A stretch of 46,522 nucleotides of DNA from a virus. Positions within the stretch are counted from its first letter, which is position 1. The number at the start of each line of letters is the position of its first letter. Positions 34,011-42,169 of this stretch are shown in pieces. The position numbers were made by a program, and so were the translations under genes. The notes beneath the pieces are model-generated. The model did not search any database and had not been told where the DNA came from. It worked only from the letters and a program-made list of their open reading frames with translations. The stretch is taken from IMG/VR virus record IMGVR_UViG_3300023313_000011, positions 1 to 46,522 of that record; one strand, 5' to 3'.

Positions 34011-35427
34011 TGAATATGAGCTGGCGCTTTCCATTGCCGTAGATAGCACAATGGCAATGTGCCCAGCTCGATATCTCCCCTGTGTACTCCAAACGCAGGC
34101 GTGAGGACGTTCCTACTTGGTAGGCGCGTTGTTGAATGCCTGGGGTGTGAGAGTGCCCTATTATGGTATCCACGCCTAGCTTGGAGAACTGACGTATGCT
34201 CCCACGTGACCCGTTAGACCCGGCGTGACCGTGATGGCTGACATCAATGCCCGCTATGCTCTTAGGGGCTCCAAACGTGGTAGGCACGTCCAAATGGTCG
34301 ACCATCCACAGCTCAAACGGGTCACCACACTTCGCCCCACTAGGGGTCATTTTGGTGGTGTTCATAACCCGTCCCCACAGGGAGTGCCAAGTCTTGGCAT
34401 CTACGGGTGAGTCTAGCGGCGAAGTCTCCTTCAACCAGCGCATCAAGTGTTGATGGTGGTTTGACTGGACTATGAAATTCACAGTTCCTGGTGGCGTCGT
34501 TTCGTTTATGAAGGCGGCACATGCCTCCAACTCCTTGGATACCGATACGCCAGCCTCTGCTTTTACTGCCTGTACCAGCGGGTCTTTGGCAGTGTGGTGG
34601 TTCACACTATACCCGTCAAATACATCGTGTCGCACGATAGCGGCAGGTTTGAGGGTGTCTGTGATTCCACCATCCCCGTAGGTGGCCTCTCGGCAGATAT
34701 CATCGTTGAAGGCAGCGTGTTCGTCACCCGTAACGAGGGCTAGGGTCTCACCTTCTTGGACTCCCTCAAGGTTTCGATAGACGCCCAGGTCATAGAACCC
34801 GCCTTCGTCATCGATGAGTAGGGACCTAACATGGAACCTAGGTCCATCGAGTTCAACCACAAGACCTCCCAAGGTGTGGTGGTGGTCTCCCCGGACGCCA
34901 GCCTTAGAAGCACTGTAGTCAGGGACCGATATGGAACCCGTGGTGTGCATCATCTTTGGCAGGCGATTCTGCGGAGTAGGTACCATCTTGAGGGAAAGCT
35001 GAGGATGCCCAAACAGTGAGGATTCACCCGCAGAGAGCGTCTCTAGGCCTGTTAAGGGGTTTGTGGCCGTGGCCTGCACCCTGACATGCGCCATGAGGTA
35101 TAGGTGCTCGTGTAGCTTAACCAACTCGTCTGTCAGGTAAGGCATCAAGCATCTTGGCCACCATGCTCCTAGGTCGGCCTTGTGCTCTTCCTGCTTGGAA
35201 GTGGGATTCTTGTACCGTACTGGTACTATGAGAATCTCGGCCTCTATCTCCAACGCGTAAGAATGGAGAAGGGCCCAAGCTGTTTTGTCGACCGGCGTGT
35301 TGTTCGTGGCCGACGTTATTATGAATCTCTTAGCGTCTCTTACGTAGCGCTTCTTGTTGTTAGATAGCTCAAACTTTATATCCGATAGCTTCGGAGGTTT
35401 GGGCAATGGTACGTGTTTTTCTTCCAT
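33985..35427 (-). CDS. Calcineurin-like metallophosphoesterase (T5 A1-like architecture)
   Basis: 480 residues from ATG 35427. The frame can extend to TTG 35451, which has no ribosome site. Metal-binding motifs appear in the family order in the C-terminal two thirds: TGDEHAAFND, SNHHQHL, DVSHHGHAG and IGHSHTP (the GHxH end motif). The set and the surrounding pattern resemble the T5 A1 DNA-transfer protein type of phage phosphoesterase, so degradation of nucleic acid or takeover of host DNA early in infection is possible. The first motif (DxH) could not be placed with confidence. It is the last gene of the early arm. Confidence 0.7.
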   Translation of the reverse strand: MEEKHVPLPKPPKLSDIKFELSNNKKRYVRDAKRFIITSATNNTPVDKTAWALLHSYALEIEAEILIVPVRYKNPTSKQEEHKADLGAWWPRCLMPYLTDELVKLHEHLYLMAHVRVQATATNPLTGLETLSAGESSLFGHPQLSLKMVPTPQNRLPKMMHTTGSISVPDYSASKAGVRGDHHHTLGGLVVELDGPRFHVRSLLIDDEGGFYDLGVYRNLEGVQEGETLALVTGDEHAAFNDDICREATYGDGGITDTLKPAAIVRHDVFDGYSVNHHTAKDPLVQAVKAEAGVSVSKELEACAAFINETTPPGTVNFIVQSNHHQHLMRWLKETSPLDSPVDAKTWHSLWGRVMNTTKMTPSGAKCGDPFELWMVDHLDVPTTFGAPKSIAGIDVSHHGHAGSNGSRGSIRQFSKLGVDTIIGHSHTPGIQQRAYQVGTSSRLRLEYTGEISSWAHCHCAIYGNGKRQLIFIIDGAWRA

Positions 35428-35468
35428 ATAGTAACGGTAACACAAAGTCAACGCGTTTGTCTAGAAAC

Positions 35469-35606
35469 CTACTCATCGTTGTCCACTTCATCTTTGGCGG
35501 CAAGTTCCCCTAAGAAACTAGCAAGCTCAAATATGAGTAGGACGGCCCCAGTAAAAAGAACAACCCCTCCAAAAAACATCGCAAAAAATACCATTAACAT
35601 ATTCAT
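35469..35606 (-). CDS. Small membrane protein (45 residues)
   Basis: Read by hand: starts MNMLMVFFAMFFGGVVLF, followed by a second hydrophobic stretch (GAVLLIFELASFLG), and ends with an acidic tail (AAKDEVDNDE). AGGAAGG lies just upstream of the ATG. One or two membrane segments. It fills the gap between its neighbours. Function unknown; an early membrane modulator (holin-like or superinfection exclusion) is possible. Confidence 0.65.
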   Translation of the reverse strand: MNMLMVFFAMFFGGVVLFTGAVLLIFELASFLGELAAKDEVDNDE

Positions 35607-35619
35607 ACCTTCCTAAATA

Positions 35620-35937
35620 TCATTGTGCCTCTCTCCTTAGAGGAGAAAACCTATACGCAATATAATCCATCTTATCATGATCTTTACATTCTTCAGCTGA
35701 ATATTCAAGAAAACCTAATCCGTATTCAAAGCGTGAGGACACGAATGTATGCCCTATTTGCTCGAACGATAGATTATGCTCAAGTCCTTCTATATCTCTT
35801 AAGAAGTCCTCACAATCCTTAGCAGCCCTGTATTGGAAAGCATACCCTTCGAAGTAATGCGTTAGTCCTTCTGTATGAATAATAGCGTCGATGTAGGACT
35901 CTACCATAACGTCTAAACCTATAACTTTGTCATTCAT
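35620..35937 (-). CDS. Hypothetical protein
   Basis: 105 residues, acidic, with a ribosome site (AGGAAGAG) before the ATG. Helical with many aromatic residues (THYFEGYAFQYRAAKDCEDF). No family recognised. Confidence 0.55.
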   Translation of the reverse strand: MNDKVIGLDVMVESYIDAIIHTEGLTHYFEGYAFQYRAAKDCEDFLRDIEGLEHNLSFEQIGHTFVSSRFEYGLGFLEYSAEECKDHDKMDYIAYRFSPLRREAQ

Positions 35938-36206
35938 TTTCTCTTCCTAAATATCATGGTGTCAGTAGCTAGATGTGTATCTAACAATTCCTCTAGTGGG
36001 TGCTCTCCTACTACCTTAAGTCTTTTTGAGAACGTGGTCTGCAATGTTTTGGATATGTTTTCCGATAGCTCCAAAGGGAACTCTGGCAAGCCACGATACC
36101 CGTTCGGTAAATTACTGCAGTACTTGAATACAAACCCATCCTTCACGGTACTCAGGTATCCTATCAGGCCTCCGTTCATATGTACCTCTATCTCTTGAAT
36201 TCTCAT
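35934..36206 (-). CDS. Hypothetical protein
   Basis: 90 residues; GGAGGAG precedes the ATG, and the start overlaps the upstream stop (ATGA). Beta start (IEVHMNGGLIGYLSTVKDGF) then a helix. No family recognised. Confidence 0.55.
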   Translation of the reverse strand: MRIQEIEVHMNGGLIGYLSTVKDGFVFKYCSNLPNGYRGLPEFPLELSENISKTLQTTFSKRLKVVGEHPLEELLDTHLATDTMIFRKRK

Positions 36207-36814
36207 CTTCTCCTCCTGGTATGTCTGTATTTATGCCTCAGAACCGCGAGGTCCTCAAGGGATGCTTTTGGCATGAACATGCCCTCTATGGAAGGTGCCA
36301 TTATATCTCTATACTCGTCTTTGTGTTCTAACCCTAACGCATGTCCGAACTCATGTACAAAGGTTTCTGGGGATTCCTTGCCTAACGCGTAGATGGTGAT
36401 AGCTACGAACATGCGGTGGTTAGCTGCTTTGAGTATGTATGCCGTGGTTCCTGCCTTCTGCCCGTTAGGTTTTGGCGAGAACATCACAAACACGTCTGTA
36501 CCTTTTGTCAGCTCCATGTCAAACACGAAGACGTCGAAACCAATCCACTCGTTCCAGACCTTGACAGCCCTGTTGGCCATAACAGCACTGGACGTGTCAG
36601 CAGATACGTGTATGGGGATATGGTCCCAAGTTATAGGGTCCCCTACCTGCCCCTCATCACAAATCAACGGTACTGAAAACTCCTTGTTAGGGCCAAGGGG
36701 TTCACTCCAACACGCTTTGATTATCCTATTGTTATCGGGGGCCTTCCACCTACTCTTGCTTGAATAGGCGCAGGCCTGGGACAACGTCAAAACAACTATC
36801 AGGAAACTTCTCAT
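36203..36814 (-). CDS. Secreted matrixin-like zinc metalloprotease
   Basis: 203 residues with an N-terminal hydrophobic signal (MRSFLIVVLTLSQAC) whose cysteine at 15 suggests a lipoprotein, although the lipobox is imperfect. The zinc site is the full metzincin form HEFGHALGLEH (about residues 153-163), followed by an IM that can be the Met-turn (YRDIMAPS). This is the matrixin/astacin-type pattern, in which all three histidines bind zinc. It sits in the early arm, unlike the HExxH protein at 5220. Substrates are unknown; release or shaving of host envelope proteins or blocking of superinfection are inferences. Confidence 0.75.
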   Translation of the reverse strand: MRSFLIVVLTLSQACAYSSKSRWKAPDNNRIIKACWSEPLGPNKEFSVPLICDEGQVGDPITWDHIPIHVSADTSSAVMANRAVKVWNEWIGFDVFVFDMELTKGTDVFVMFSPKPNGQKAGTTAYILKAANHRMFVAITIYALGKESPETFVHEFGHALGLEHKDEYRDIMAPSIEGMFMPKASLEDLAVLRHKYRHTRRRR

Positions 36815-36817
36815 AAC

Positions 36818-37048
36818 TCATGGTCCTCTATACTCCATGGAATCATGAAGCTCTACGATGAGTTCCTCAAGTATCCTGGCAGCCTCCTCTAGGCCAGAAG
36901 CGAACGCGGAGTTGTAGCTCACTCTGGAGGCCGTGTCTTGAGAGTCAGGGTCAGAACGTAGAGCGTTTAAGGAGTCCTCTTTTGACTCTTCCAACTCTAC
37001 CTGAATAAGATCTATAGCCTTCTGCAACATCCCTACATTGTACATCAT
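36818..37048 (-). CDS. Small helical protein
   Basis: 76 residues from ATG 37048 (MMYNVGMLQKAIDLIQVEL); an upstream in-frame GTG at 37063 is an alternative. Strongly helical and acidic. Its stop lies next to the metalloprotease start. No family recognised. Confidence 0.5.
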   Translation of the reverse strand: MMYNVGMLQKAIDLIQVELEESKEDSLNALRSDPDSQDTASRVSYNSAFASGLEEAARILEELIVELHDSMEYRGP

Positions 37049-37068
37049 TGCAGGGACGCACACAAGCG

Positions 37069-37551
37069 CTACTTCTCCCTAGGGTCTCTAAGGGATATCA
37101 GTCTTTCAGCGGTCCTTATCATTTTACTAATGAGGCCTGCTTCACCCATTCGAGTAAACAACGGCTCAAATAAGAGCAAGTCATTGAGTAATTGGTGTAA
37201 ACCCGTGTTTAGAGCTTTCTCCACTGCCTTCAATATCCCTTGATAAGATAACTCCATCATCCTATCTGTGCTTATAAATACACCGTTCACTGTAAATCCC
37301 ACCCTAGGGGAGCCTACACACAAGTATTTATCTTTGATAAGCCTGCCTTTCTTGTCATATATGTCCCTAGTCTTGGTAAGGCAATAATTCTTTAGGTACT
37401 CTAGAGAAGCATCTTCGTATTCTCCTATATTTATACCATTTATACGGATCCCTCTACTCCTATAGGTGTCCTCATTAGGAGTCACAGTGAATCCCTCTGT
37501 ATTACTTATCTCTATCAAGGCACAAACCCCTTTTATATCTTTATCTTCCAT
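37069..37551 (-). CDS. Hypothetical protein
   Basis: 160 residues; AAAGGA lies before the ATG, eight bases after the reductase stop. Mixed beta and helix, with SNTEGFTVTPNEDTYRSRG early and a helical C-terminus. No family recognised. Confidence 0.55.
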   Translation of the reverse strand: MEDKDIKGVCALIEISNTEGFTVTPNEDTYRSRGIRINGINIGEYEDASLEYLKNYCLTKTRDIYDKKGRLIKDKYLCVGSPRVGFTVNGVFISTDRMMELSYQGILKAVEKALNTGLHQLLNDLLLFEPLFTRMGEAGLISKMIRTAERLISLRDPREK

Positions 37552-37559
37552 GGTTTCCT

Positions 37560-39485
37560 TTATTTCTTCGGTACTTCACACGTACCACCGTCACAGAACT
37601 CATCATCTGCTTCATGAGAAACGCGTACACCATTGAGATCGACTGGGCCTAATCCCGCTATATATCCCTTCACTTCTTCTTCAGTAGCGGCAGTCCAAGG
37701 GGCATGTGCAAAGGAGTGAGACTCAGGGAAGAAGCTCACGGATTTAAGACGATCCTGATAAGCGTCCAACATGTAAGGAATCTGCCCTCTATCTTCCTTC
37801 TTGTAGCTGATTGTAACACTGACCTGGTTATCTGCCCAGTAATGCTGCAGTTTTGCCGCATGTTCCATCTGCTCCCACGGAGACACATCCCCTTGACTAC
37901 GTACATTTGAAGAGTCCAAGACCCCGAAGTACACGGCAAACGTGTTAGGTTCACCAGGACTCAGGTCTACAACCCTGTAATTTGCCTTCCTGTACAAGTC
38001 GAGATATGGACTGAATTTATTCAAGCGGATAACTTGAAAATAACTCGTGCTAAGAGGGAAGTGCATCCCACTGCTCACACCTGGCAACTTGCTTACCGTA
38101 CCACTAGGTTTCACTGAGGTGATTTTGATAGACTCAGGGACTCCCATCCAACACGAATAGCGGCGATCTAGCTGTTTGAGGTAGTGGTAGCTCCTATCTA
38201 GCTGTGAGTAGAACTCCCCGCACCCTACCTCTGCGATCTTCTGTTGGATGCCTGTCAGTGAGCACCCTATCCGGCGATTCCGAGCCACGATGGCATTGGT
38301 ATCTTCTGAGTTCAACACCGGTACCAGCGTCACGGACTTCGCATAGAGATACGCGTATTTTAGGACACTCTGCATCTCGTATTCATTTTCAATACGCGTA
38401 GGGAACACCTCCACTAGGCAGCAAAGTTCCTTGTCCTCCAAGGTCTGCTCTGCGCAGGGATTTGATCCCTTGGCCTTGTAGTCCTTGTTGTCGGCAGGGT
38501 CCTTCATGCGTGAGAAGGACTTCATATTATCGATCCAGGCTATCCCTAATTCATCCACGTTACGCGTAGCAAACAAGATATCTTGGTAATCCTGGATAGA
38601 GGCTCCCTTCTCCACAACCACGCTGTGATTGGCCGCCCACCGGTAGTGGGAAGTTTCATAAGGGTACTTGCTAGGATCCTTGAGGGAGTAGTCCTCAAAC
38701 GAGTCTACCAGGGCAATTTGTGCGGAGCGACGTACTCCACCTGCTACAACACAACGGCCTATCAAAGCGAAGATGTCGTTGATGTTTTCCCCTGACAGTG
38801 TTCTCCAACACGCACGTAGAAGGTCACGAATGTCATCGAGCATCTCCTTCAATGGCGCGGGGCCAGAAGCCACCCCTCCTGAAGAGATAGGTGCTCCCTC
38901 TGGGCGAATCTCGGAGTAATCGAAGTAGACCTTTGGACCACCATTCACGTAGGTGTTCAAAAGAGTGCCCAGGGCATCAACCCATCCTTCACGAGTGTCT
39001 GGGATGATCATGACTCGAGTGGTCACGCCAGGAGGTGTCAACGTGACGCCGCTACCTTTCAGGTCAAAGCCTACACCTACCCCTAACATGAGCATGTCCA
39101 TGGCCCACTGGAAAGGCGCCGCCAAGTCGTCCTGTAGATTATCAGTAGACACGAATCCACAGTTATTAAGACTGGCCCCACCTGCTTTTAGACGTGTTCC
39201 ACAGTTTCGCAATCCACGCCCTGGGGGCAGGAATCGCATGTTGAACATATGATCGTACATCTTCTCTGCAGATTCGCAGGCCTTTTTGTCGGACCACGAT
39301 CCACCGGTCTTGAGCATGTGGTTGCGCTGAAAGGTGTAACAGCCATTGACCACGCGAGCGACCGTGTCTTGCCAAACCTCGTCATCTAACGCGTAGGTCC
39401 TAAGATAGACTAGCTCCCCTATGGGACCGAAAGGTGGTTTTTGAGTAGAGTACTTCTTGAGAAATTCTTCGTCTAAAAATATCAT
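37560..39485 (-). CDS. nrdJ: Class II (B12-dependent) ribonucleoside-triphosphate reductase
   Basis: 641 residues from the ATG 39485 that overlaps the upstream stop (ATGA). An in-frame ATG at 39572 would overlap the nuclease gene by 90 bases. The match is to the monomeric Lactobacillus leichmannii type: start LDEEFLKKYS with GELVYLRTYA, LNNCGFVST (redox cysteine), NPCAEQTLEDKELCCLVEVFPT (catalytic Cys and Glu), KPSGTVSKLPGVSSGMHFP and a C-terminal CDGGTCEVP with the swinging cysteine pair. It reduces NTPs to dNTPs using adenosylcobalamin, so no oxygen-dependent metal site or partner subunit is needed. The final tail reads CEVPKK. Confidence 0.93.
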   Translation of the reverse strand: MIFLDEEFLKKYSTQKPPFGPIGELVYLRTYALDDEVWQDTVARVVNGCYTFQRNHMLKTGGSWSDKKACESAEKMYDHMFNMRFLPPGRGLRNCGTRLKAGGASLNNCGFVSTDNLQDDLAAPFQWAMDMLMLGVGVGFDLKGSGVTLTPPGVTTRVMIIPDTREGWVDALGTLLNTYVNGGPKVYFDYSEIRPEGAPISSGGVASGPAPLKEMLDDIRDLLRACWRTLSGENINDIFALIGRCVVAGGVRRSAQIALVDSFEDYSLKDPSKYPYETSHYRWAANHSVVVEKGASIQDYQDILFATRNVDELGIAWIDNMKSFSRMKDPADNKDYKAKGSNPCAEQTLEDKELCCLVEVFPTRIENEYEMQSVLKYAYLYAKSVTLVPVLNSEDTNAIVARNRRIGCSLTGIQQKIAEVGCGEFYSQLDRSYHYLKQLDRRYSCWMGVPESIKITSVKPSGTVSKLPGVSSGMHFPLSTSYFQVIRLNKFSPYLDLYRKANYRVVDLSPGEPNTFAVYFGVLDSSNVRSQGDVSPWEQMEHAAKLQHYWADNQVSVTISYKKEDRGQIPYMLDAYQDRLKSVSFFPESHSFAHAPWTAATEEEVKGYIAGLGPVDLNGVRVSHEADDEFCDGGTCEVPKK

Positions 39486-39838
39486 TTCGTGTAAGGCACG
39501 GCGTGCCCCTCCTTCAATAGTTCTGCGCCTAGGTCTGAATTTAGGTGCCTTAGGGATATGAAACATAACCATCGACCGAATGAGTCGGCCTTCGAGGTGC
39601 TTATGAGTAGGTGTCCAAGTGCTTTTTCCTCGGCCTCAAGTAGAGCCTGGGTCCTATGTTTGGCTGCTCTTGCATCCGCCTTGGTCACTAGTGTTCCACC
39701 TCGAAGCTCTGGGGTATCAATCCCTAAAATTCTGAATGAGTGCGTGGTCTTAAGACGAAATCCACAATCTACCTCTAAGTAAACCGTATCCCCGTCGACT
39801 ACACGAATAAGCTTGGCTCTGTACACGTAGGCTATCAA
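39482..39838 (-). CDS. Staphylococcal nuclease-like (thermonuclease) protein
   Basis: 118 residues from a TTG start that overlaps the upstream stop, with AGAAGG eight bases before it. The core of the family is clear: LIRVVDGDTVYLEVDCGF, FRILGIDTPELRG, then ADSFGRWLC and DLGAELLKEGHAVPY, including the metal-binding aspartates and the catalytic RGxE-like patch. No signal peptide, so it works in the cytoplasm, perhaps on host DNA or RNA. Complete in length. Confidence 0.85.
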   Translation of the reverse strand: MIAYVYRAKLIRVVDGDTVYLEVDCGFRLKTTHSFRILGIDTPELRGGTLVTKADARAAKHRTQALLEAEEKALGHLLISTSKADSFGRWLCFISLRHLNSDLGAELLKEGHAVPYTK

Positions 39839-40095
39839 TTCAGCACCTTCTCTTTCTTGCTAGGCAAATTCCAGGTTGTGACTTCAACATCATTGATGAA
39901 GCTCTCCTCTTCCTCGAAATAAGGGATCAAAACTGCGTCTAGCGTGGCGTTGATTATAAAGTCCGATAGCTGTGGATTGTGCTTCTTAGCTATGGCAAAA
40001 ATACGCGTACGGACTTCCTCGGGGGGATCCCCTAGACTGCGAACGAGTTCTTCTCTAATTTCAACTATCAGTCTCTCTACTTCTTCTTCGTTCAT
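39835..40095 (-). CDS. Hypothetical acidic protein
   Basis: 86 residues from ATG 40095 (MNEEEVERLIVEIREELV), overlapping the upstream small gene (ATGA). The frame is open further up but that region encodes another gene in a different frame. Helical N-terminal half. No family recognised. Confidence 0.6.
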   Translation of the reverse strand: MNEEEVERLIVEIREELVRSLGDPPEEVRTRIFAIAKKHNPQLSDFIINATLDAVLIPYFEEEESFINDVEVTTWNLPSKKEKVLN

Positions 40096-40247
40096 TTTGC
40101 GTTTCTTTCTTGGGTCATTTTGTTGTAGGCCTCCTCTAGGGAGGCGCCGTAGTGATACGTGGTCAGGTGGTGTTGTTCTAGGCCATAACGCGTTTCTACA
40201 ATCCACCTACCGTGTTCTTTGTAGCACTTTATCTTAGAGGGTTCCAT
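40092..40247 (-). CDS. Small 51-residue protein
   Basis: Read by hand: starts MEPSKIKCYKEHGRWIVETR and ends YNKMTQERNAK. It overlaps the upstream stop by TGATG and the downstream start by ATGA, so it is part of the packed operon. It has an ACGCGT in its middle. Small mixed beta/helix protein; function unknown. Confidence 0.65.
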   Translation of the reverse strand: MEPSKIKCYKEHGRWIVETRYGLEQHHLTTYHYGASLEEAYNKMTQERNAK

Positions 40248-40558
40248 CACAGAGGGCCATAATTCCTCTCTGCTTCTAGGAGTTTCTCGTACTCTTCATC
40301 TTGCCTGTCTCTTATCTCTACAAGCCTAGTGAATATATCCTCTGAAATATCTCCATCATCATCGATTCTGAAACTGTTCAATAACTCATCGATTCTATTC
40401 ATAGTCGTCTTGCTTTTCAACACGTAATCCCTAAGGAAAGCAGATATAGTTTTGTTGGCACTCTCTGCGTTTTTGCGGATCTTATCGTGCTCAGCGCGAG
40501 ATACCCTGATTAAAATGTTTGTGTCCCTTCTATCTTTGGTCTTAGTTCTGCGTTTCAT
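40247..40558 (-). CDS. Ribbon-helix-helix-like DNA-binding protein
   Basis: 103 residues. Residues about 13-47 (DTNILIRVSRAEHDKIRK, then ISAFLRDYVLK) have the strand-helix-helix layout of RHH regulators and mobilisation proteins. The acidic C-terminal half may be for oligomerisation. AAGGAG precedes the ATG closely. The promoter 40576-40604 lies upstream, and an operator-like palindrome (GGTATATACC) is in its spacer, so autoregulation is an attractive inference. Confidence 0.6.
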   Translation of the reverse strand: MKRRTKTKDRRDTNILIRVSRAEHDKIRKNAESANKTISAFLRDYVLKSKTTMNRIDELLNSFRIDDDGDISEDIFTRLVEIRDRQDEEYEKLLEAERNYGPL

Positions 40559-40575
40559 GATTGCTCCTTTTTCAT

Positions 40576-40610
40576 GTCTTAACCTTATGTGGTATATACC
40601 GAATAGTCAA
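40576..40610 (-). promoter_or_regulatory. Early promoter with GGTATATACC palindrome
   Basis: On the - strand: TTGACT, 17 bases, TAAGGT. The palindrome GGTATATACC (40591-40600) falls in the spacer. A near-identical GGTATATAC occurs in the promoter region at 43421-43429 (read on the - strand), which suggests a shared operator bound by a phage regulator. Confidence 0.45.
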
Positions 40611-40622
40611 GTCTTGTATATA

Positions 40623-41402
40623 TTATTTTGGTCCTGCCCAAAGTAGGAGTTCCTCTCGGCCACGTTGTCCCAGGTACCCTTTGCCTCCTAGGAGTAACGT
40701 GTTGAACCCCTCATAGAGAGAAAGTACCTCCTCACAATTAGAGTTACTGACAACCACACGATTTCCACTCTGCACCAACTCCTTTGCTATAGTAGCGAGC
40801 TCCTCGTGTTTTGACTCATCAAAGCCCTCCTTGGTATATCCTGAAAAGGTACCTAGGTACGGAGGGTCGAAGTAATACGTGTTGCCTGACCCTTCCAATA
40901 CGGTATCCCTGAAATCCTTCAACATCACCTCTGGAACTCTTTCTTGCAAGGCTCTGACACTCTCTATGTTTATGAGCCTGTCTGTGAAGATACCAGGTGG
41001 AGTATTGAACTCTCCTTTTTTATTGAACCTTGCCATCTTTGAGAAGCTTCTCCTCAACAGGAACACGCAATCAGCGTCTGACGCTTTTCCTTTGTTGAAA
41101 AGATCTCTTACCTTTAGATAATGCTTGCTTGTATCTGACCTGTTATATAACTCCTGTAGGAAGTCTATAGGCTTCATCGTTATCATAGCGTTGACTGCCC
41201 TCACCAACATAGGACAACCGTCCGATAACATAACTCCCTTAGCCTGTGAAAGGTCCAGGTTCATCGGTACTACGCATGATCCTACAAAAGGCTCGATATA
41301 ATAACCCGTAGGTACTCCTATGGCCTCGACCACCGCTAACATCTGTGTGAACTTGCCTCCTGTCCAAGCCAGAGGTGACCTTATAAATTCTTGTGTTCTC
41401 AT
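40623..41402 (-). CDS. D12-class DNA adenine N6-methyltransferase (Dam family)
   Basis: 259 residues from the ATG overlapping the ThyX stop (ATGA); an upstream in-frame ATG at 41450 lies inside ThyX. The D12/Dam family motifs are present: SPLAWTGGKFTQML (SAM-binding FxGxxK type), IEPFVGS and the catalytic YFDPPYLG (DPPY, about residue 177). The enzyme methylates adenine in DNA. The target is not known; Dam itself acts on GATC, but this phage is heavily enriched in ACGCGT. No restriction partner gene was seen. Confidence 0.88.
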   Translation of the reverse strand: MRTQEFIRSPLAWTGGKFTQMLAVVEAIGVPTGYYIEPFVGSCVVPMNLDLSQAKGVMLSDGCPMLVRAVNAMITMKPIDFLQELYNRSDTSKHYLKVRDLFNKGKASDADCVFLLRRSFSKMARFNKKGEFNTPPGIFTDRLINIESVRALQERVPEVMLKDFRDTVLEGSGNTYYFDPPYLGTFSGYTKEGFDESKHEELATIAKELVQSGNRVVVSNSNCEEVLSLYEGFNTLLLGGKGYLGQRGREELLLWAGPK

Positions 41403-42169
41403 AATTCTTTGATGTTCCTTAAGGTTCTCCACCCTTTTAGATTGTCCCAATTATCAGGATTAATGTCCGACACAGCCACGTGTTCTAAAGGACTCCAATG
41501 ACCAGAGTTTATCAATCGTTCGAACAATTTTAAGTCCTCCTCATGGGTCTTCCCTCCTGATCTGTAGCTAACCCGTGCGCACCTAGCAACACTGATTTCA
41601 CGTACGAATTCTAGGTCTCGCTCCTCTTCCTTTATGTACGGTAGGTGCTCCATCGTCCCCCTAGGCTCACTGTTCTCCATAGCTTCGAACATGGCTATGG
41701 CTAGTTCCTCTATCTCTGGCTGGGCGTGAGAGGATATCCTCTGTGTGAAGAATCCCCTGTACTCAGTACCTGTCAAAACTACCTTAATGTGAGTAAACGG
41801 TTCAAGTATTCTGTTGATGTGTTGTTTATGTATACCTAGCAAATTCATCTTCCTAGCCTCCCTAATCACTGCGGACCTAGCAATATACCATGAATCTATA
41901 AAACCTTCTCTCTCTGGTGGTGAAGCTAATTTGTTACTAGACATACCGGGCATGTTCTTAGTTATTGTTTTGTGATCAATAGGGTTATCTAGTATATGTT
42001 GAATTACTTTATCAACAGGGATAGCTCTTGAGCTGGAAGTGTTTCTCGAGAATACTCTATGCGTGAGCATCTGTGAGTGAATGAACCTCGGGTATTCCAA
42101 CTCAAAAGTCGTTAGTCGGGAACCTACTGGGCTCATTGAATCTGCTAATATCTTTGCTGTTATCGTCAT
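41399..42169 (-). CDS. thyX: Flavin-dependent thymidylate synthase
   Basis: 256 residues. The ThyX signature RHRxxSxxxxSxR is present as THRVFSRNTSSSR (residues 36-48), with T in place of the first R. Further family blocks include WYIARSAVIREARKMN and SGHWSPLEHVA. It makes dTMP from dUMP with FAD, so it supplies thymidine with dUMP from the Dcd route. Start overlaps the previous stop (TAATG). Confidence 0.92.
   Translation of the reverse strand: MTITAKILADSMSPVGSRLTTFELEYPRFIHSQMLTHRVFSRNTSSSRAIPVDKVIQHILDNPIDHKTITKNMPGMSSNKLASPPEREGFIDSWYIARSAVIREARKMNLLGIHKQHINRILEPFTHIKVVLTGTEYRGFFTQRISSHAQPEIEELAIAMFEAMENSEPRGTMEHLPYIKEEERDLEFVREISVARCARVSYRSGGKTHEEDLKLFERLINSGHWSPLEHVAVSDINPDNWDNLKGWRTLRNIKEL

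Noticed and set aside
34031-34059. Bidirectional terminator between the two arms
   Set aside because: CATTGCC/GGCAATG forms a seven-pair stem, but the loop is 14 bases, there is no T-run, and it lies inside the phosphoesterase gene.
35422-35451. Promoter TTGACT plus TATATG before the phosphoesterase
   Set aside because: The -10 overlaps the start ATG and the spacer is only 15 bases.
39486-39572. Longer N-terminus of the reductase
   Set aside because: It would overlap the nuclease gene by 90 bases, and the family starts near the ATG at 39485.
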